A stretch of DNA of 8,683 nucleotides from assembly GCA_023444095.1 (NCBI GenBank), contig JAEZRP010000015.1:1-8683 (forward strand). The letters are read 5' to 3'. Source of the DNA: Bacillota bacterium (GTDB lineage: Bacteria > Bacillota > Clostridia > Christensenellales > Aristaeellaceae). Of this stretch, positions 5,355-8,683 are shown piece by piece; position 1 is the first letter of the stretch, and each line of letters begins with the position of its first letter. A model generated the notes under the pieces. The model did no database searches and had not been told where the DNA came from. It saw only the letters and a list, made by a program, of their open reading frames with translations. A program made the translations under genes and the position numbers.

Positions 5355-7955
5355 CTATTTCACATACACGCCGACTTCGCCCACAATCCCGATGGGCAAA
5401 ATGGCCGGCGATTTTTTGTAGAGCGCGAAGGTCTTCCCGAGCATCTTGTCCATCTTGCGCGCGAGGTTTGTCGTAACCTCAATGGTGAGCACGTTCTCGC
5501 CCTTACAAAGCGCGCCTGACAGATCAAACCGGAAGCGCGGCGCCACGCGCGAGCCGATGAAAGCGCCGTTCAGCCATACCGAAACGCCCTCGTACGCATC
5601 CGCAATCTCCAGAACCGCCGTGTCGCCATCGGCGTAAAAGCGCGTCTCATAGCGGATATGCCCGCTGAAGTCCGGAAGAAGTATCCCGGCGTCCGGCATC
5701 TCATCCGATTCGGCGAGTGGCCGGAACGCGGGGTGCTCCTTGGATTCGCAAACCGAAACTGTCCATTTGTCCAACTGTACCGGTGCGCCGGAGCATTCCC
5801 CCTCCGGAATGCGCGCGCCTTCCGGCGGGTCAAAGACCACAATCACCGGCTCAAACGGGCGCACCGTGATCGTCAGCTCCGTGCCGCCTTCCACCGCGCG
5901 GTGCGCGATCGGGCGCAATACATTCTCCCACGCGTCATATGCGCACACATCGCCCCGGCTCAGAACGGTCACGCGCCCGATGTACGCCTCGCCCGCGTGC
6001 TCGTTGCAGAACAGGTAAAGGTCGCTCGTATGCGCATACCGATAATAGCGCAAATCCGGGAACGCCATTTCAAGGTGCACATCGCATGCACCAACTGCGC
6101 GCAGCCTTTCGGCAAGCGCGGGTTCCTCCGCCGCATAGAGCACCGGGAAGCCCTGCGCCTTTGCTGCCTCTGCAAACTTGCGCACGCTGTCAGGCACATA
6201 GCCCGTCTGCGCGATCACCAGCGCGGAAAACGCCTCCCCGCCAATTTTAAGCTTGTCCTGTAGCACATACGCCGCGGGATCCGAGAACAGATCCGCGGGC
6301 ACGAAGTCGAAGTCGATCTGGTTTTCGATCAACAGGCGCGCCATGCGATCCAGATTCCGAGCCTGTGCAAAGCCGCCCGCCCAGACCGCCTCGTCCGCAT
6401 GCAGAAGCGCGACCGGCGCGATGTGCCGTCCACCGTCGATCAGGTGCGCGACGCGCTGCATATACGCCATGAGCGTCCCGAAATGCCCGAACTGCGGGTT
6501 TTCGCCGTGCGCATAGAAATGCGGCGGGCAATCGGGATCAGGGAACGCCTTCGGGCTAAACGCATGCGGCACGAAGCGGTTGACGCCGCAAGTGAGGAAA
6601 TGATCCGCCATACGCTTCATGTCGCGCACGCCAAACTCCCAGCCGTATGCGCCGAACAGCTCGATCATCGACCGTCCGCCCTTGCGTGGGTCGAGATGCG
6701 CATAGGATGTGCCGAGCTTTCCAAGCGTGAAATGATAGAAATTGCCCCGGTCAGCCTCCGCGCGGTACGCGCCGGACGGGATGTACTGCCCGCCGATCAC
6801 GTCCATGCCGCCCATGTGCATGCCCGCCATGGAACGGAAGAAATGCCCGAGGGACGCGCCGAGCCCGCCGGAGGAGCCCATGTCCTCGACGATGTGCCCG
6901 ATGTACTGAACGCCGTGCGCTTCGCACCAGTTGCCGATCTGGAGCGAATAGTTCTCCTTCACCAACGCGGTCACCGCGTCCATATACGCAATGCGTGCCG
7001 CTTGCGTAACATCCGCGTCCGCGCCCTCCGTCCACAAATGCGCGGCAACGCGTAGCCAGTTAGCGCCGAGCCGCTTTTCCAGCTCCGCGGGAATATCCTT
7101 GCTCCACGGAAGCGCCATCTCGGACGACCCAAGCGCAGCGGGCGTGTAGTTCCAGGGGAAGTTTCCGAACAGCGGCTCGTCCGAGAAAAAACCGGCGAGC
7201 GTTTTCCCAAAATCCGCCGCGTAGCGGGCGAAATGCGGCTCGTAGATATTTTGCAGGATAAGCTTCACGCTGTCATAATCGAGTACATTCATATAGCTCG
7301 TCACGCCGCCGCCGTTCCGAGTGGTAAACGGCGCGTAGATGCGCCAGCGCCCGTCGGGCACGTCCCAAGTCAGCACGCCGCCCTCCACAAACGCGGACAC
7401 ATCCGTGTAATCGATCAGTTTCCCGCCTGCGTCAAAGCGGTACGCAAAAACTCCCAGCAGCGCGTCGTCGTCAAACACCCGAATCGGCGGTTGCCCCTTC
7501 TTCATCTCGTCCGGAATGTCCAATCCGGGAAACACATGGGGCTTGATGGGCTTTGCAACCTCGCGCATCTCGTCATATATGTCAAAGCGCACGCCGGGCA
7601 TCGGTCCGTAGACCTCGGCGGTCGCAAACTTCAAATACTGCTTGCACAACTCCTTTGGACAATCGTCATACGCGCCGTTGCAGTAGCCGGACGGGAAGTG
7701 CGAATCGTCTAGAATCCACACGCGCATGTCCATCTGACGCGCCTCGTTTAAAATGGCATCGATGTCCGCCCACCACTTCGGGCCGCAAAAATCGGGGTGT
7801 GGCCTGCTCTCGACGCAAACCTCGCGGATATTCGCCGCACGGATCTTCCGCATGTACTTCCGCAGGGTCGCTTCGTCCTCCCCGTGCTGCCAAAAAAAGG
7901 GCAAAATATAGCTGCCGCCATTCCCCTCCAAGAGTTCCGCCAACCTCGCCTGCAC
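5355..7955 (-). CDS. GH106-like glycoside hydrolase with C-terminal GH2-type sugar-binding domain
   Basis: A large protein of 866 residues from GTG 7955, or 883 from ATG 8006. Residue numbers here count from the ATG form. The N-terminal half looks like a TIM barrel: YILPFFWQHGEDEATL (33-48), CVESRPHPDFCGPKWW (64-79), WILDDSHFPSGY (97-108). AGFFSDEP (271-278) and GHIVEDMG (370-377) offer Glu277 and Glu374 as candidate catalytic acids. A middle segment (about 525-640) resembles the alpha/beta domain found after many glycosidase barrels. The C-terminus (about 780-883) has AYEGVSVWLNGAFIG and LTIEVTTNLAR, typical of the GH2-like jelly roll also found in GH106 rhamnosidases. There is no signal peptide. 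It is the first gene of the operon. GTG is preferred because GGAAGGCGAGG (7975-7965) lies nine bases upstream, recognisable homology begins only near residue 19, and a possible promoter overlaps the ATG. The exact CAZy family and substrate are uncertain. Confidence 0.85.
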   Translation of the reverse strand: MQARLAELLEGNGGSYILPFFWQHGEDEATLRKYMRKIRAANIREVCVESRPHPDFCGPKWWADIDAILNEARQMDMRVWILDDSHFPSGYCNGAYDDCPKELCKQYLKFATAEVYGPMPGVRFDIYDEMREVAKPIKPHVFPGLDIPDEMKKGQPPIRVFDDDALLGVFAYRFDAGGKLIDYTDVSAFVEGGVLTWDVPDGRWRIYAPFTTRNGGGVTSYMNVLDYDSVKLILQNIYEPHFARYAADFGKTLAGFFSDEPLFGNFPWNYTPAALGSSEMALPWSKDIPAELEKRLGANWLRVAAHLWTEGADADVTQAARIAYMDAVTALVKENYSLQIGNWCEAHGVQYIGHIVEDMGSSGGLGASLGHFFRSMAGMHMGGMDVIGGQYIPSGAYRAEADRGNFYHFTLGKLGTSYAHLDPRKGGRSMIELFGAYGWEFGVRDMKRMADHFLTCGVNRFVPHAFSPKAFPDPDCPPHFYAHGENPQFGHFGTLMAYMQRVAHLIDGGRHIAPVALLHADEAVWAGGFAQARNLDRMARLLIENQIDFDFVPADLFSDPAAYVLQDKLKIGGEAFSALVIAQTGYVPDSVRKFAEAAKAQGFPVLYAAEEPALAERLRAVGACDVHLEMAFPDLRYYRYAHTSDLYLFCNEHAGEAYIGRVTVLSRGDVCAYDAWENVLRPIAHRAVEGGTELTITVRPFEPVIVVFDPPEGARIPEGECSGAPVQLDKWTVSVCESKEHPAFRPLAESDEMPDAGILLPDFSGHIRYETRFYADGDTAVLEIADAYEGVSVWLNGAFIGSRVAPRFRFDLSGALCKGENVLTIEVTTNLARKMDKMLGKTFALYKKSPAILPIGIVGEVGVYVK

Positions 7956-7972
7956 GCAAACCAACCTCGCCT
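7940..7972 (-). repeat. 12-base direct repeat at the start of the glycosidase gene
   Basis: CCAACCTCGCCT occurs at 7940-7951 and again at 7961-7972 on the plus strand, a period of 21 bases or seven codons. On the coding strand it gives the residues ARL twice. The upstream copy overlaps the proposed ribosome binding site. It may be a small slippage duplication. Confidence 0.6.
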
Positions 7973-7994
7973 TCCGATTGCATGTACCCTTATT

Positions 7995-8023
7995 ATCATA
8001 CCTCATTTGTACGGTAATGCCTA
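7995..8023 (-). promoter_or_regulatory. Possible sigma-A promoter of the operon
   Basis: On the minus strand, TAGGCA (8023-8018) and TATGAT (8000-7995) are separated by 17 bases. They match the -35 and -10 consensus at four and five of six positions. Transcription would start near 7988, giving a leader of about 33 bases before GTG 7955. ATG 8006 would fall inside the promoter and outside the message. Matches of this quality arise by chance, so the call is tentative. Confidence 0.35.
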
Positions 8024-8348
8024 TGACCTGTTTTGTCTATTTTTTTCATCTATTTCTACCGTGAAGGTGAAGGTCGTCAAGTAGACGGTGCGCGGGAGCA
8101 TATCATATCTAGTCTCAACGTCTATATTGGCCAAATGGAACCGTGTAACGATGCGCCTCCCATACGCCCAACGTACCTGCGTAACAAGTGTCGGATAGGA
8201 CATCGAGACCGACAGTCGTTGGTACAAAGAAGCTCATCGGTTACGGTGGGCCTTTTTGTTTGCCTTATAATCTCTCAAAAATCGGGGCTTACGACGCTCA
8301 TTTTGCAGGAGTTCACTGGCAGGAGCAAGGATATTCAATTTGCTTTTA
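8024..8348. other. Right intergenic flank upstream of the operon, no convincing gene
   Basis: This stretch is visibly less GC-rich than the operon: a hand count of 8101-8160 gives 45%. The only open frame of note, on the minus strand from TTG 8227 to 8021, has no ribosome binding site and an unrecognised product, so it is not called. ACGGT or its complement ACCGT occurs five times in 8011-8247 (at 8011, 8058, 8085, 8140 and 8243) and may mark regulator half-sites. GTGAAG is tandemly repeated at 8061-8072. TGCCTTATAAT at 8261-8271 also occurs in the left flank. Confidence 0.5.
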
Positions 8349-8430
8349 TGGCAGTGATCATTCATTTCTGTAAGTAACCAACTGTGAAAGAAACAGCGAT
8401 TCAAGATTTTCGGAACCAGAGGCGGAAACG
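8349..8430 (-). repeat. Decayed third copy of the insertion-sequence end
   Basis: From TGGCAGTGATCATTCATTTC onward, this segment matches the start of the right terminal copy at 8513 for about 75 bases. It shows roughly five substitutions and two single-base gaps. The match fails after CCAGAGGC. It lies in the same orientation as the right terminal copy and 164 bases inward of it. It lacks the GC-rich hairpin and T run. It is best explained as an old, truncated end of the same or a sister element. Confidence 0.7.
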
Positions 8431-8512
8431 CGTCGAACGGTGCCGTGGGGAGGAAGCTCCGGTGCATCCTCCGTCTGAGCAGAGCCAACTCCCATGATCA
8501 TGAAGATAACCA

Positions 8513-8683
8513 TGGCAGTGTTCATTCATTTCTGTAAGCAACCAAGTGTGAAAGAAACAGTGATTTCAAGATTCTCGGAAACCAGAGGCAAAAAGGCAGC
8601 CGCCGCCGCAGGCGGCTCGGGCTTGACGGGTTGACGGAGAAAATGCTACGCTTAAGCGACCGACGAAGGTCTGGATTCAGCGA
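8513..8683 (-). repeat. Right copy of 171-bp inverted repeat; probable insertion-sequence end
   Basis: Reverse complement of 1-171, with its tip (TGGCAGTGTTC, from 8513) facing the operon. The outermost 127 bases are identical to the left end and the first difference is at 8556. Relative to the left copy it has two substitutions, at 8556 and 8546. The element body would continue past 8683. Both flanking copies therefore present the same end to the operon and point in opposite directions. Confidence 0.8.
8590..8617 (-). terminator. Terminator-like hairpin inside right repeat
   Basis: Mirror of the hairpin at 67-94: stem arms at 8617-8611 and 8604-8598, then a T run at 8594-8590 when read on the minus strand. 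It would stop transcripts entering the window from beyond 8683, protecting the operon from read-through. Confidence 0.5.

Noticed and set aside
8021..8227. 68-codon minus-strand frame just upstream of the operon
   Set aside because: It begins at TTG with no ribosome binding site, resembles nothing recognised, and overlaps the presumed control region.
8241..8260. GGTGGGCCTTTTTG as a terminator
   Set aside because: No complementary upstream arm for the stem is present.
171..8513. Similar octamers AGATATCC (171-178) and AGATAACC just inside the right repeat as a target-site duplication
   Set aside because: They differ at one base and lie inside the flanking copies rather than outside, where a composite transposon's duplication should be. 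Probably chance.
1..8683. Linear plasmid or phage with terminal inverted repeats
   Set aside because: The identity length of exactly 127 bases fits an assembly k-mer, there are no replication or structural genes, and the repeat recurs internally at 8349.
1..8683. Circular molecule with overlapping ends
   Set aside because: Circular contigs give direct terminal repeats; these are inverted.

Overview
The window looks like one whole metagenomic contig from an anaerobic, fairly GC-rich Firmicute, probably a gut or rumen member of the Clostridia. The evidence is strong AGGAGG-type ribosome binding sites, tightly packed genes on one strand, and glycoside hydrolases of a kind common in such bacteria. 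This placement is an inference from gene style; there is no marker gene.

Layout: positions 1-171 and 8513-8683 are inverted copies of the same sequence. It looks like one end of an insertion sequence, with a terminator-like hairpin followed by an IS256/Mutator-like terminal sequence. A third, decayed copy lies at 8349-8430. Between these ends is a single five-gene operon on the minus strand, read from about 7955 down to 378. In order of transcription it encodes: a large GH106-like glycoside hydrolase with a C-terminal GH2-type sugar-binding fold; an AraC-family regulator with an N-terminal cupin; a metallo-beta-lactamase-fold (MBL) hydrolase; a GH78-type alpha-L-rhamnosidase; and a second MBL hydrolase. 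The first four genes are spaced by 1, 14 and 13 bases; the last follows after 26 bases. The flanks (172-377 and 8024-8348) hold no convincing intact gene. The left one has a possible gene start cut off by the repeat.

How the genes may work together: none of the five proteins shows a signal peptide and no transporter is present. The two glycosidases therefore probably act in the cytoplasm on small imported rhamnosides or related glycosides. The cupin domain of the regulator would sense a sugar or glycoside and control the operon. The two MBL enzymes keep all their metal ligands and are the unexplained part. They could open a lactone, cleave an ester, or process an aglycone. Pairing two MBL hydrolases with two rhamnosidase-type enzymes is the best candidate here for an undescribed catabolic pathway.

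The contig ends are informative in themselves. The outermost 127 bases are identical in inverted orientation and the first mismatch is at base 128. This is what a de Bruijn assembly with k=127 leaves when both ends of a contig run into the same repeat. The ends should not be read as true molecule termini.
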